64,000 nucleotides of DNA from Sulfuritalea sp. (GTDB taxonomy: Bacteria > Pseudomonadota > Gammaproteobacteria > Burkholderiales > Rhodocyclaceae): the NCBI GenBank assembly GCA_030247575.1, contig JAOTRV010000024.1:1-64000 (forward strand), written 5' to 3'. Of the stretch, positions 19,723 through 29,929 are shown in pieces (position 1 is the stretch's first letter; every line of letters begins with the position of its first letter). Both the position numbers and the translations under genes were made by a program. The notes under the pieces were generated by a model. The model saw nothing but the letters and a program-made list of their open reading frames with translations, searched no databases and had not been told where the DNA came from.

Positions 19723-19751
19723 ATTATAGCCGCACCCCTCTGGGCTCGCAA
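19723..19751 (-). promoter_or_regulatory. Sigma-70 promoter of tRNA-Asn
   Basis: On the minus strand TTGCGA (19751-19746) and a perfect TATAAT (19728-19723) are separated by 17 bases. Transcription would start about ten bases before the mature tRNA 5' end. The -35 element lies just beyond the tyrB stop. Confidence 0.65.
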
Positions 19752-19759
19752 TAGCTTTG

Positions 19760-20962
19760 TTACTTTTTCAGCACCGTGGCGATGGCCTTTGCGACGTAGT
19801 CGATGTTGCGCGTGTTGAGCGCGGCAACGCAGATGCGGCCGGTGCTGACGGCGTAGATGCCGAATTCGGCGCGCAGCCTTTCCACCTGCTCGGCGGTGAG
19901 ACCGGTGTAGCTGAACATGCCGCGCTGGACCTTGATGAAGTCGAAGCCCGTGGCGCCGGCGGCCGTGAGCTTGTCGACCAGGCTGTTGCGCATGGCGCGG
20001 ATGCGGTCACGCATGCCGGCCAGTTCGTCTTCCCATTGCTGGCGCAGTTCGGGGCTGGAGAGCACGGCGGCCACCACGGCGCCGCCGTGGGTGGGCGGGT
20101 TGGAATAGTTGGTGCGGATCACGCGCTTGACTTGCGAAAGCACGCGGGCCGATTCGTCCTTGCCGGCGGTGACGATGGTCAGCGCACCGACGCGCTCGCC
20201 GTAGAGCGAGAAGGACTTGCTGAAGCTGCTGGAAACCACGAACTGCAGGCCGGAGGCGGCGAACAGGTCGAGCGCGATGGCATCGGGCTTGATGCCGTCG
20301 GCGAAGCCCTGGTAGGCCATGTCGATGAAGGCGACCAGGTCGCGCGCTTTCACCGCGGCGACCACTTCGGCCCACTGGGCGGCGCTGAGATCGGCGCCGG
20401 TGGGGTTATGGCAGCAGGCGTGCAGGACGACGATCGACTTGGCCGGCATCGCCGCCAGCGCGGCCTTCATGCCGGCAAAATCGACGCCGCGCGTCACCGG
20501 GTCGTAGTAGGCATAGTTCTCGACCTTGAAGCCGGCGGATTCGAACAGTGCGCGGTGGTTCTCCCAGCTCGGGTCGCTGATGTATACGCCGGAACCGGGC
20601 AACAGGCGCTTCAGGTAATCGGCGCCGACCTTCAGCGCGCCGGTGCCGCCGAGGCATTCGCAGGTAATGGCGCGGCCGGCGGCGAGCAGCTCGGAGTCCT
20701 TGCCGAACAGCAGGTTCTGCACCGCATTGTTGTAGGCGGCGATGCCCTCGATGGGCTGGTAGCCACGGGGCGGCTGGGTTTCCATGCGGGCCTTCTCGGC
20801 GGTCTTGACCGCAGCCAGCAGGGGAATCTTGCCGTCGTCGCCGAAATAGACGCCGACGCCGAGGTTCACCTTGTTCGGGTTGGTGTCGGCGTTGAAGGCT
20901 TCGTTGAGGCCGAGGATGGGGTCGCGGGGTGCCATTTCAACGGCGGCGAAGATCGAGCTCAT
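19760..20962 (-). CDS. tyrB: Aromatic/aspartate amino acid aminotransferase
   Basis: The 400-residue class I aminotransferase starts MSSIFAAVEMAPRDPILGLNE, as AspC/TyrB proteins do, and has the PLP lysine in SSSFSKSFSLYGERVG. It interconverts aspartate or aromatic amino acids with their 2-oxo acids. TyrB-type is preferred because of the gene order beside uvrB, but AspC activity cannot be excluded. Confidence 0.9.
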   Translation of the reverse strand: MSSIFAAVEMAPRDPILGLNEAFNADTNPNKVNLGVGVYFGDDGKIPLLAAVKTAEKARMETQPPRGYQPIEGIAAYNNAVQNLLFGKDSELLAAGRAITCECLGGTGALKVGADYLKRLLPGSGVYISDPSWENHRALFESAGFKVENYAYYDPVTRGVDFAGMKAALAAMPAKSIVVLHACCHNPTGADLSAAQWAEVVAAVKARDLVAFIDMAYQGFADGIKPDAIALDLFAASGLQFVVSSSFSKSFSLYGERVGALTIVTAGKDESARVLSQVKRVIRTNYSNPPTHGGAVVAAVLSSPELRQQWEDELAGMRDRIRAMRNSLVDKLTAAGATGFDFIKVQRGMFSYTGLTAEQVERLRAEFGIYAVSTGRICVAALNTRNIDYVAKAIATVLKK

Positions 20963-20988
20963 GAGTACTCCGGATGCGGTAAAGGTGG

Positions 20989-21012
20989 AAAGTCGGCGCT
21001 GGCGGGACGGCG
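20989..21012 (+). repeat. Intergenic 24-bp repeat, copy 2
   Basis: It begins AAAGTCGGCGCTGG and ends CGGGACGGCG. This is the only copy between divergent genes (tyrB and uvrB). Confidence 0.55.
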
Positions 21013-21112
21013 ATTTGGGTCCCGGCGCGAAGCGCGCAATAATACCGCAACGGCCGACCCGATTCGATCAGGAATTCGTCGGCTTTCCATAAGTAAATAA
21101 ATGGGTTAGCCA

Positions 21113-23181
<2,069 letters not shown>

Positions 23182-23185
<4 letters not shown>

Positions 23186-23691
23186 CGCCGCACAAGGTGC
23201 TGTTCGTCTGCACGGGAAACATCTGCCGTTCGCCCACCGCGGAAGGCGTGGCGCGCGAGCTGGCGGCGAAGCATGGCGTGGATCATCTGTTCGAATTCGA
23301 TTCGGCGGGTACCCATGGCTACCACGTCGGGGATCCGCCCGATCCGCGCACGGTCGCGGCAGCCGCGCGACGCGGCTACGATCTGGCGCACCTGCGCGCG
23401 CGGCGCGTGACGGATTTCGATTTCATCCGCTTCGACCGGGTGCTGGCAATGGGGCGCGACCATCTGGAGTCGCTGCGGCGTGCCTGCCCGCGGGTTCATC
23501 ACGGAAAGTTGGGGCTCTTTCTCGATTTCAGCGAGCGCTTCGATGAAGACGAGGTTCCCGATCCCTACTACGGCGGGCCGCATGGATTCGAACATGTGCT
23601 CGATCTGGTCGAGGACGCGGCGAGCCAGCTCATCCTGAGGCTGAGCGGTCAGCGCATGGATACGGCCCCGGGCGTTCCGTCGGGAGGCTGA
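23182..23691 (+). CDS. Low-molecular-weight protein-tyrosine phosphatase
   Basis: The 169-residue protein has the active-site loop C10-TGNIC-R16-S at the N-terminus and the general acid motif DPYY. It could act on protein tyrosine phosphate, for example in exopolysaccharide control, or on other phosphates. It overlaps the uvrB stop by four bases (ATGA). Confidence 0.9.
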
Positions 23692-23695
23692 AAGT

Positions 23696-23731
23696 GCAAC
23701 GGGCGCCATGCTTTCGCATGGCGCCCGTTGC
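23696..23731. terminator. Bidirectional terminator hairpin between phosphatase gene and rne
   Basis: A perfect 16-base stem (GCAACGGGCGCCATGC and its complement) closes on a TTTC loop. A smaller hairpin TACCCG/CGGGTA follows. There is no U-run, so it may work as a transcript end or RNA stabiliser for both convergent genes. Confidence 0.6.
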
Positions 23732-23752
23732 GGTACCCGTGTCGAGCGGGTA

Positions 23753-26557
23753 TCAGTCGTGCTTGGTTTCCACCATTTGCAGCGGCTCGCTGGCGATCAC
23801 GGGCGCGGGCTTCGGCTTGCGGCCCAGCGGTTGCGCTGGCGCAAACGTGTCCGCGGGCGGCGCTGCATGGCTGGTTTCTATCATCACGAGGCCGACCTGC
23901 TGCAACGACTCCTTGACATCGACCACGGCAGGCTTCGATGCCGGCGGGACGATGATCGGCTCGACGGCCGGCTTGGGCGCGGGCGCGGCTTCGGCGACAG
24001 GCAACGGCGCCGGTTCTGCCGCGGCGACGAGCGGCGCGACGGGCTCCGCCACCAAGGCGGCAGCCTCCGGTGCCTGCACTTCGACCACAGGGGCGGCCGG
24101 CGTTTCGTGAATCGGCGCTGCAACGGGTTCCGGCGGGGCTGCGGGCGCGGGGCGTGCTTCGGCCACGGGAGCCGCTACCGGTTCGGCGACTGCTGCCGCG
24201 GTTGCGGCAATGCCTTGCTCGGCCAAGGGCGCTGCCTCGATGGCTTCAACTGCTGCGGTTTCGCCAGCCGTGGCGGCGCTGCCTTCTTCGCCGCGACCGC
24301 GACCGCGACCGCGGCCGCGACTTCTGCGTCCGCTGCGGGCCTCACCTTCCTGGCCCGGAACACCTTCATTGCCGGGAGTAGACGCTGGCGCTACGGCGCC
24401 TTGCGCAAGGTTGGCATCGCCGCGCGGTGCGCGCGGCTCTCTCGGCTCGCGGGGTTCCTTGGGCTCGCGCGGCGGACGCGGTTCACGTGCCTCCCTCGGC
24501 TCGCGGGGTTCCTTGGGCTCGCGCGGCGGACGCGGTTCACGTGCCTCCCTCGGCTCGCGGGGCTCCTTCTGCTCGCGCGGTTCGTTGCGGCCCTCGCGCG
24601 GGCGACGGTTGCCGCCTTCGCCCTGGGTTTCGTCGCGCTTGCCCTGCGGCCGCGGGGCCTGTTCGCCTCTTTCCTTGCGTTCGCCGCCTTCGCGGGTGTC
24701 GCGGCCTTCGCGGCGACCGTTGCGATCGCGTCCGCCGCGGCCGCCTTCGCGTCCGCCCTCGCGGTTGCGGTCGCGTCCGCCCTCGCGGCGCTGGGGCTTG
24801 TCGGTCCTGGCGGCGCTGGCGGCAGGTGCTTCTGCCTGCTTTTCGCCCGCGAAGAAAGCGGCGATCCTGGCGAACAAGCCGGGCTTGGGCGCCGCGGCGG
24901 CCTGGGCCGCGACCGGCGCGGGTTTCGCCTCGACGATCGGCGCCGGCTGGTCGGGCGTGATGCCCTTCACGGCGGCTTCGATCCGCACCGGCTTCGCTTC
25001 GTTTTGCGCCGAAGGCGGCTGGTAGGATTCCTCGACGGGCTTTTCGGCCATCTGGTAGCTGGCCAGCGCGATGCCTTCGGCATTGAGCTGGTCATGACGC
25101 AAGCGAATGATCTCGTGCGCCGGCGTTTCGAGATGGCGGTTGGGCACGATCACCAGATTGACGCGGTGGCGCATCTCGATGCGGGAGATATCGACGCGCT
25201 TTTCATTGAGCAGGAAGGTGCCGACGTCCACCGGGACCTGGCAGTGCAGCGCGCCGGTGTTTTCCTTCATGGCTTCCTCTTCGAGGATGCGCAGGATGTG
25301 CAGCGCGGCGGATTCGGTGCTGCGGATGTGGCCGGTGCCGGTGCAGCGCGGGCAGGTGATGTAGCTGGTCTCGGCGAGTGCCGGGCGCAGGCGCTGGCGC
25401 GAGAGCTCGAGCAGGCCGAAGCGGCTGATCTTGCCGGTCTGGACGCGGGCGCGGTCATGGTGCAGGGCGTCGCGCAGGCGATTCTCGACTTCGCGCTGGT
25501 TCTTGGCCGACTCCATGTCGATGAAGTCGATCACGATCAGGCCGCCGAGGTCGCGCAGGCGCAACTGGCGGGCGATTTCGTCGGCGGCTTCGCAGTTGGT
25601 GCGCAGCGCCGTTTCCTCGATGTCGCTGCCCTTGGTGGCACGGCCCGAGTTGACGTCGACCGAGACCAGGGCCTCGGTATGGTCGATGACGATGGCGCCG
25701 CCGGAAGGCAGCGTGACCTGGCGCGAGTAGGCCGATTCGATCTGGTGTTCGATCTGGAATCGCGAGAACAACGGCACGTCATCGTGGTAGCGCTTGACGC
25801 GATTCACGGTGCCCGGCATCACGTGCGCCATGAACTGCTGCGCCTGCTCGAAGATGTCGTCCGTGTCGATCAGGATCTCACCGATCTCGGAGTGGAAGTA
25901 GTCGCGGATGGCGCGGATGACCAGGCTGGATTCCTGGTAGATCAGGAAGGCGCCGCTCTGCGCCTTCGCTGCGCCGTCGATGGCGTTCCACAGTTGCAGC
26001 AGGTAGTTGAGGTCCCACTGCAGTTCTTCCAGCGAGCGGCCGATGCCGGCGGTGCGGGCGATCAGGCTGGTGCCGGCGGGAACGATCAGCTGATCCATGA
26101 TCTCGCGCAGTTCCTGGCGATCTTCGCCTTCGACGCGACGCGAAACGCCGCCGCCGCGCGGATTGTTGGGCATCAGCACCAGGTAGCGGCCGGCCAGCGA
26201 GACGTAGGTGGTCAGCGCCGCGCCCTTGTTGCCGCGCTCGTCCTTTTCGACCTGGACGATGAGTTCCTGGCCGTTGCTGAGCACGTCCTGGATGCGCGCC
26301 TTGCCGGCGTCGACGCCGGGCTTGAAATAGGTACGCGAGATTTCCTTGAACGGCAGAAAGCCGTGGCGCTCGGCGCCATAGTCCACGAAGGCGGCTTCGA
26401 GGCTGGGCTCGATGCGGGTGATGACTGCCTTGTAGATGTTGCTCTTGCGTTGTTCCTTGTTGGCTGATTCGATGTCGAGGTCAATCAGTTTCTGACCATC
26501 TACGATCGCGACGCGGAGTTCCTCAGCCTGCGTCGCATTGAAAAGCATGCGTTTCAT
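23753..26557 (-). CDS. rne: Ribonuclease E
   Basis: The essential endoribonuclease matures rRNA and tRNA and starts mRNA decay. The 934-residue protein has an S1 domain (about 38-118), catalytic D301 and D344 and the zinc-link cysteines C402 and C405; each is shifted by two from the E. coli numbers. The C-terminal 400 residues are a low-complexity scaffold with Arg/Glu/Pro-rich repeats, then an Ala/Pro/Val-rich tail, and end in a short conserved-looking segment (RKPKPAPVIASEPLQMVET). The start MKRMLFNATQ matches the family; the track-upstream Met six codons earlier is less likely. Confidence 0.96.
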   Translation of the reverse strand: MKRMLFNATQAEELRVAIVDGQKLIDLDIESANKEQRKSNIYKAVITRIEPSLEAAFVDYGAERHGFLPFKEISRTYFKPGVDAGKARIQDVLSNGQELIVQVEKDERGNKGAALTTYVSLAGRYLVLMPNNPRGGGVSRRVEGEDRQELREIMDQLIVPAGTSLIARTAGIGRSLEELQWDLNYLLQLWNAIDGAAKAQSGAFLIYQESSLVIRAIRDYFHSEIGEILIDTDDIFEQAQQFMAHVMPGTVNRVKRYHDDVPLFSRFQIEHQIESAYSRQVTLPSGGAIVIDHTEALVSVDVNSGRATKGSDIEETALRTNCEAADEIARQLRLRDLGGLIVIDFIDMESAKNQREVENRLRDALHHDRARVQTGKISRFGLLELSRQRLRPALAETSYITCPRCTGTGHIRSTESAALHILRILEEEAMKENTGALHCQVPVDVGTFLLNEKRVDISRIEMRHRVNLVIVPNRHLETPAHEIIRLRHDQLNAEGIALASYQMAEKPVEESYQPPSAQNEAKPVRIEAAVKGITPDQPAPIVEAKPAPVAAQAAAAPKPGLFARIAAFFAGEKQAEAPAASAARTDKPQRREGGRDRNREGGREGGRGGRDRNGRREGRDTREGGERKERGEQAPRPQGKRDETQGEGGNRRPREGRNEPREQKEPREPREAREPRPPREPKEPREPREAREPRPPREPKEPREPREPRAPRGDANLAQGAVAPASTPGNEGVPGQEGEARSGRRSRGRGRGRGRGEEGSAATAGETAAVEAIEAAPLAEQGIAATAAAVAEPVAAPVAEARPAPAAPPEPVAAPIHETPAAPVVEVQAPEAAALVAEPVAPLVAAAEPAPLPVAEAAPAPKPAVEPIIVPPASKPAVVDVKESLQQVGLVMIETSHAAPPADTFAPAQPLGRKPKPAPVIASEPLQMVETKHD
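24442..24571 (-). repeat. 54-bp tandem repeat inside rne
   Basis: Two identical 54-base units (24442-24495 and 24496-24549) and a partial diverging third unit encode the 18-residue period REAREPRPPREPKEPREP in the RNase E scaffold. Near identity at the DNA level points to recent duplication. Confidence 0.8.
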
Positions 26558-27033
26558 GTGTGCTCCCGCGCGCAATCACTGGCAGGCGGGCACGACAAGT
26601 CGCACACTGCGGGCGTCAGGACGCGGGCGGTGTGCCTCGGGTTTGCAGTTGGTTCGGCAGATTCATGGTGCCTTTGGTTTTTCGTGGCAAACGGGGTTGA
26701 TGACTTGTCTTCGGTAAGGCGGCCGCTGATTCAGATCAGCGTCCGGCAATCTGTGCCCAATTCTGTGCGTGTAATGCGCGCAATCAAGTAGTATCGCTCT
26801 TTCGGGCGAGCGAAACACCCTGTGGTCGGCTGGTCGCGCTACCGGTCGGAGTCGTGAGTTCCGGCGGTTGTCTTCTGCTGCTTTCGCGCCCTTGTCGCCT
26901 CCATGCATTCGATCGCTGACAAGCGACACTGCAATGGCGGCAACAACACCCCGGGATCCGTGCCACCGACGCCACTTCGGGCCGCCGGGCACACCGTCAC
27001 GGGACGGCTAACCAAGCGATCAGTATATTGCAA
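26558..27033. other. Long rne-rluC divergent spacer with probable rne leader
   Basis: This 476-base spacer holds no convincing gene. On the rne side it contains a perfect seven-base hairpin, CGCTGAT-CTGA-ATCAGCG on the minus strand, at 26724-26741. In E. coli, a long structured rne leader lets RNase E control its own mRNA, and this spacer could do the same. Near rluC there is a TATATT four bases before the start codon and no clear ribosome binding site. Confidence 0.45.
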
Positions 27034-27996
27034 ATGAAGGACTTAAGCAAAGATTCGGTTACGTGGCTTGAGGTCGGCGAGGAGTCGGAGGGCCAGCGTC
27101 TCGACAATTTCCTGCTGCGCATCGCCAAGGGCGTGCCGAAGAGCCACATTTATCGCGTCGTACGCAGCGGCGAGGTGCGGGTCAATAAGGGCAGGGTGCC
27201 GGCCGAGTACCGGCTTCAGGTCGGCGACCGGGTCCGCGTGCCGCCCATGCGAACCGCTGAAAAATCATCGCAAGCCGCTGTTCCGGCAAGGGATTTCGAG
27301 ATCGCCTGGGAAGACGAGGCGATCATCGTGATCGACAAGCCCGCCGGGGTGGCGGTGCATGGCGGCAGCGGAGTCTCGTTCGGGGTCATCGAACAGTTGC
27401 GCCGGGCGCGGCCGCAGGCGAAGTTCCTCGAACTCGCGCACCGGCTCGATCGGGACACGTCCGGCTTGCTGGTAGTAGCCAAAAAGCGCATGGCGCTGAC
27501 CAGGCTGCATGACCAGTTTCGTGACGGCGCGATCGCCAAGCGCTACCTGGCCCTGGTCAAGGGCCGCTGGCGCAACGAGTTGCAGCATGTGCGCCTGCCC
27601 CTGCACAAGTACCTGACCGCGGAAGGCGAACGGCGGGTCAGCGTCGATCCGGAGGGCAAGGCCTCGCATTCCATCGTGCGGCTGGTGGCGCGCTGGGAAA
27701 ACTTCAGCCTGGTCGAGGTCGAACTGAAGACCGGACGGACCCACCAGATTCGCGTGCACCTCGCCCATTTGGGCTTTCCGATCGCCGGCGACGACAAGTA
27801 CGGCGATTTTTCCCTCAACAAGGCCTTGCAGAAGGCGGGGCTCGGCCGCATGTTCCTCCATGCGGCGAAACTCGCGCTCCCGCATCCGCTGTCGGGGGCG
27901 CCTGTAGCCCTCGAATCGCCGCTGCCGGCAGAATTGCGCGCCTTTACCGACAAGCTCGATAGAAACGAAAACAGGGATCATGGGCAAACGTTTTGA
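27034..27996 (+). CDS. rluC: 23S rRNA pseudouridine synthase, RluC type
   Basis: The 320-residue protein has an N-terminal S4 RNA-binding domain (about 20-80) and the RluA-family catalytic motif HRLDRDTSG with its active-site Asp. RluC makes pseudouridines 955, 2504 and 2580 in E. coli 23S rRNA. The position divergent from rne is the usual context for RluC. The ATG at 27034 is used; no good ribosome binding site precedes it, and a TATATT lies just upstream, so a leaderless mRNA is possible. Confidence 0.9.
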   Translation: MKDLSKDSVTWLEVGEESEGQRLDNFLLRIAKGVPKSHIYRVVRSGEVRVNKGRVPAEYRLQVGDRVRVPPMRTAEKSSQAAVPARDFEIAWEDEAIIVIDKPAGVAVHGGSGVSFGVIEQLRRARPQAKFLELAHRLDRDTSGLLVVAKKRMALTRLHDQFRDGAIAKRYLALVKGRWRNELQHVRLPLHKYLTAEGERRVSVDPEGKASHSIVRLVARWENFSLVEVELKTGRTHQIRVHLAHLGFPIAGDDKYGDFSLNKALQKAGLGRMFLHAAKLALPHPLSGAPVALESPLPAELRAFTDKLDRNENRDHGQTF

Positions 27997-28636
27997 TTTG
28001 ATCGTCTTCGACTGGGACGGCACGCTGATGGATTCCACCAGCGCCATTGTCGACAGCATCAAGGCGGCGGCGCGCGACCTCGGCATTCCGGAACCGTCCG
28101 ACGAACGCGCACACCACATCATCGGCCTCGGCCTGATCGACGCCTTGCGCCACGCCTTGCCGGATTTGCCCGCGGAGCGTTACCAGGATGTCGCGCTGCG
28201 CTACCGGCAGCACTACATGGCGCGGGATCAGGACTTGCTGCTGTTTGATGGCGCCGAGGCGCTGATCGACGAGCTGGCGGCGGCCGGCCACTATCTGGCC
28301 GTGGCGACCGGCAAGACCCGCAAGGGGCTGAACCGGGCCTTCGAGGTCAGCGGGCTGGGCTCGCGCTTCCATGCCTCGCGCTGCGCCGACGAATGCCATT
28401 CCAAGCCCCATCCGCAGATGCTCGAGGAACTGATGGCGGAGTTCGGCGTGGAGCCGGAGGCAACCCTGATGATCGGCGACACCACCCACGATCTGCTGAT
28501 GGCGAGGAACGCCGGCGTGGCGGCGCTGGGTGTTGCCTACGGTGCGCATCCGCGCGCGACCCTGGAGGCGGAAGACCCTCTTTACTGCGCGGCCGATGTG
28601 GCGCAACTCGCGGCGTGGCTGCGGCAACAGGCTTGA
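27980..28636 (+). CDS. HAD-superfamily phosphatase (phosphoglycolate phosphatase-like)
   Basis: The 218-residue protein has HAD motif I D11-x-D13-GTLMDS, motif II ATGKTRKGL, Lys in SKPHP and motif IV MIGDTTHDLLMA. The helical cap places it near Gph/MupP-like hydrolases. Its substrate is unknown. It overlaps the end of rluC by 17 bases, a common pairing. Confidence 0.85.
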   Translation: MGKRFDLIVFDWDGTLMDSTSAIVDSIKAAARDLGIPEPSDERAHHIIGLGLIDALRHALPDLPAERYQDVALRYRQHYMARDQDLLLFDGAEALIDELAAAGHYLAVATGKTRKGLNRAFEVSGLGSRFHASRCADECHSKPHPQMLEELMAEFGVEPEATLMIGDTTHDLLMARNAGVAALGVAYGAHPRATLEAEDPLYCAADVAQLAAWLRQQA

Positions 28637-28992
28637 ACCGGCGCCCGATCTGCGCCAGCGAGGAACTGGTCGAGGGCGGACGCGGCGTGCGCTTCACGGT
28701 CGATCGCCACGGCGTCAGCGAGCCGGCTTTCGTCGTGCGGTATCGCGGGCAGGTTCATGCCTGGCTGAACCGATGCGGGCATATTCCGGTCGAACTGGAC
28801 TGGCAGCCCGGGGAGTTCTTCGATCATTCGGGCTTATACTTGATTTGCGCCACGCACGGGGCGCTTTACGGGCCGGAATCGGGGCGCTGCCTCGGCGGGC
28901 GCTGCAACGGCAAGGGGCTCGACCCGGTCGCCGTGATCGAGCGTGACGGCCATGTCTTATTGAACGAGGAAGGCAGGAAAAGTGTCGGATAG
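28633..28992 (+). CDS. Rieske [2Fe-2S] domain protein
   Basis: The 119-residue protein is a stand-alone Rieske domain with ligand pairs C-x-H (NRCGHIP, one Cys and one His) and C-x2-H (CATHGA). It could serve as a ferredoxin-like carrier. The proposed TTG start overlaps the HAD stop (TTGA); no ATG or GTG is available before the first strand. Confidence 0.75.
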   Translation: MNRRPICASEELVEGGRGVRFTVDRHGVSEPAFVVRYRGQVHAWLNRCGHIPVELDWQPGEFFDHSGLYLICATHGALYGPESGRCLGGRCNGKGLDPVAVIERDGHVLLNEEGRKSVG

Positions 28993-29929
28993 CAACAATG
29001 AAATGCAGTGGGAACGCAAGGTTCTGGAGAAGCTTGCGCTGGAAGCCGTCGCCGAGCAGCGGCGGGCCCGCCGCTGGGGCATCTTTTTCAAGCTGCTGGG
29101 GTTTGCCTATCTGGCAGTGATCCTCGGTCTGGCAACGGACTGGGGGCAGACGGACAAGCTTGCCGAGGGATCGAAATTTACCGCGCTGGTGAATCTCAAC
29201 GGGGTCATCAAGGCCAAGGGCGATGCCAACGCCGAGCAAGTGATCAGCGGCCTGCAGGCGGCGTTCGAGGACAAGCACACGGCGGGGGTGATCCTGCGCA
29301 TCAACAGCCCGGGCGGCAGCCCGGTTCAGTCCGGGATCATCAACGACGAAATCCGGCGCCTGCGTGCTGCACATCCGGCGATTCCGATTCACGTCGTCGT
29401 CGAAGATGTCTGCGCTTCGGGCGGCTATTACGTGGCGGTGGCGGCGGACAAGATATTTGTGGACAAGGCCAGCATCGTCGGCTCCATCGGCGTGCTGATG
29501 GATGGCTTCGGCTTTACCGGCACCATGGAGAAGCTGGGCGTCGAGCGCCGGCTGCTGACGGCCGGCGAGAGCAAGGGTTTTCTCGATCCCTTTTCGCCGC
29601 AGAACGAGCATCACAAGGATCACGCCAGGCAGATGCTGAACGAGGTTCACCAGCAATTCATCGACGTCGTGCGCAAGGGTCGCGGCAAGCGGCTCAAGGA
29701 AACGCCCGAGATGTTTTCCGGCCTGATGTGGAGCGGTGCGAAGAGCATCGAGCTGGGTCTGGCCGACGGCTACGGCACGGTCGATAGCGTCGCGCGGGAT
29801 GTGTTCAAGGCGAGCGACGTGCGGGATTTCAGCGTCAGGCAGAACTTCGCCGAGAAATTCGCCAAGCAGCTCGGCGTGGGCATGGCCGATAGCATGGCCA
29901 ACGTGCTGACGGGACTTACGCTACGTTGA
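28982..29929 (+). CDS. sppA: Signal peptide peptidase SppA-type (S49 family)
   Basis: The 315-residue protein has one membrane segment at about 37-54 (FKLLGFAYLAVILGLATDW) and a periplasmic protease domain. The nucleophile Ser is in CASGGYY and the general-base Lys is in the KASIVGSIGV strand. It degrades leftover signal peptides at the inner membrane. The GTG start overlaps the Rieske gene by 11 bases, making rluC-HAD-Rieske-sppA one overlapping unit. Confidence 0.88.
   Translation: MSDSNNEMQWERKVLEKLALEAVAEQRRARRWGIFFKLLGFAYLAVILGLATDWGQTDKLAEGSKFTALVNLNGVIKAKGDANAEQVISGLQAAFEDKHTAGVILRINSPGGSPVQSGIINDEIRRLRAAHPAIPIHVVVEDVCASGGYYVAVAADKIFVDKASIVGSIGVLMDGFGFTGTMEKLGVERRLLTAGESKGFLDPFSPQNEHHKDHARQMLNEVHQQFIDVVRKGRGKRLKETPEMFSGLMWSGAKSIELGLADGYGTVDSVARDVFKASDVRDFSVRQNFAEKFAKQLGVGMADSMANVLTGLTLR

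Noticed and set aside
20963-21112. LexA/SOS box upstream of uvrB
   Set aside because: No CTGT-N8-ACAG-like sequence was found in the spacer.
24436-24600. CRISPR-like array
   Set aside because: The direct repeats have no spacers; they are an in-frame coding tandem repeat inside rne.
23708-26467. Long plus-strand frame opposite rne
   Set aside because: Its low-complexity composition follows from the rne repeats on the other strand; rne motifs are intact.
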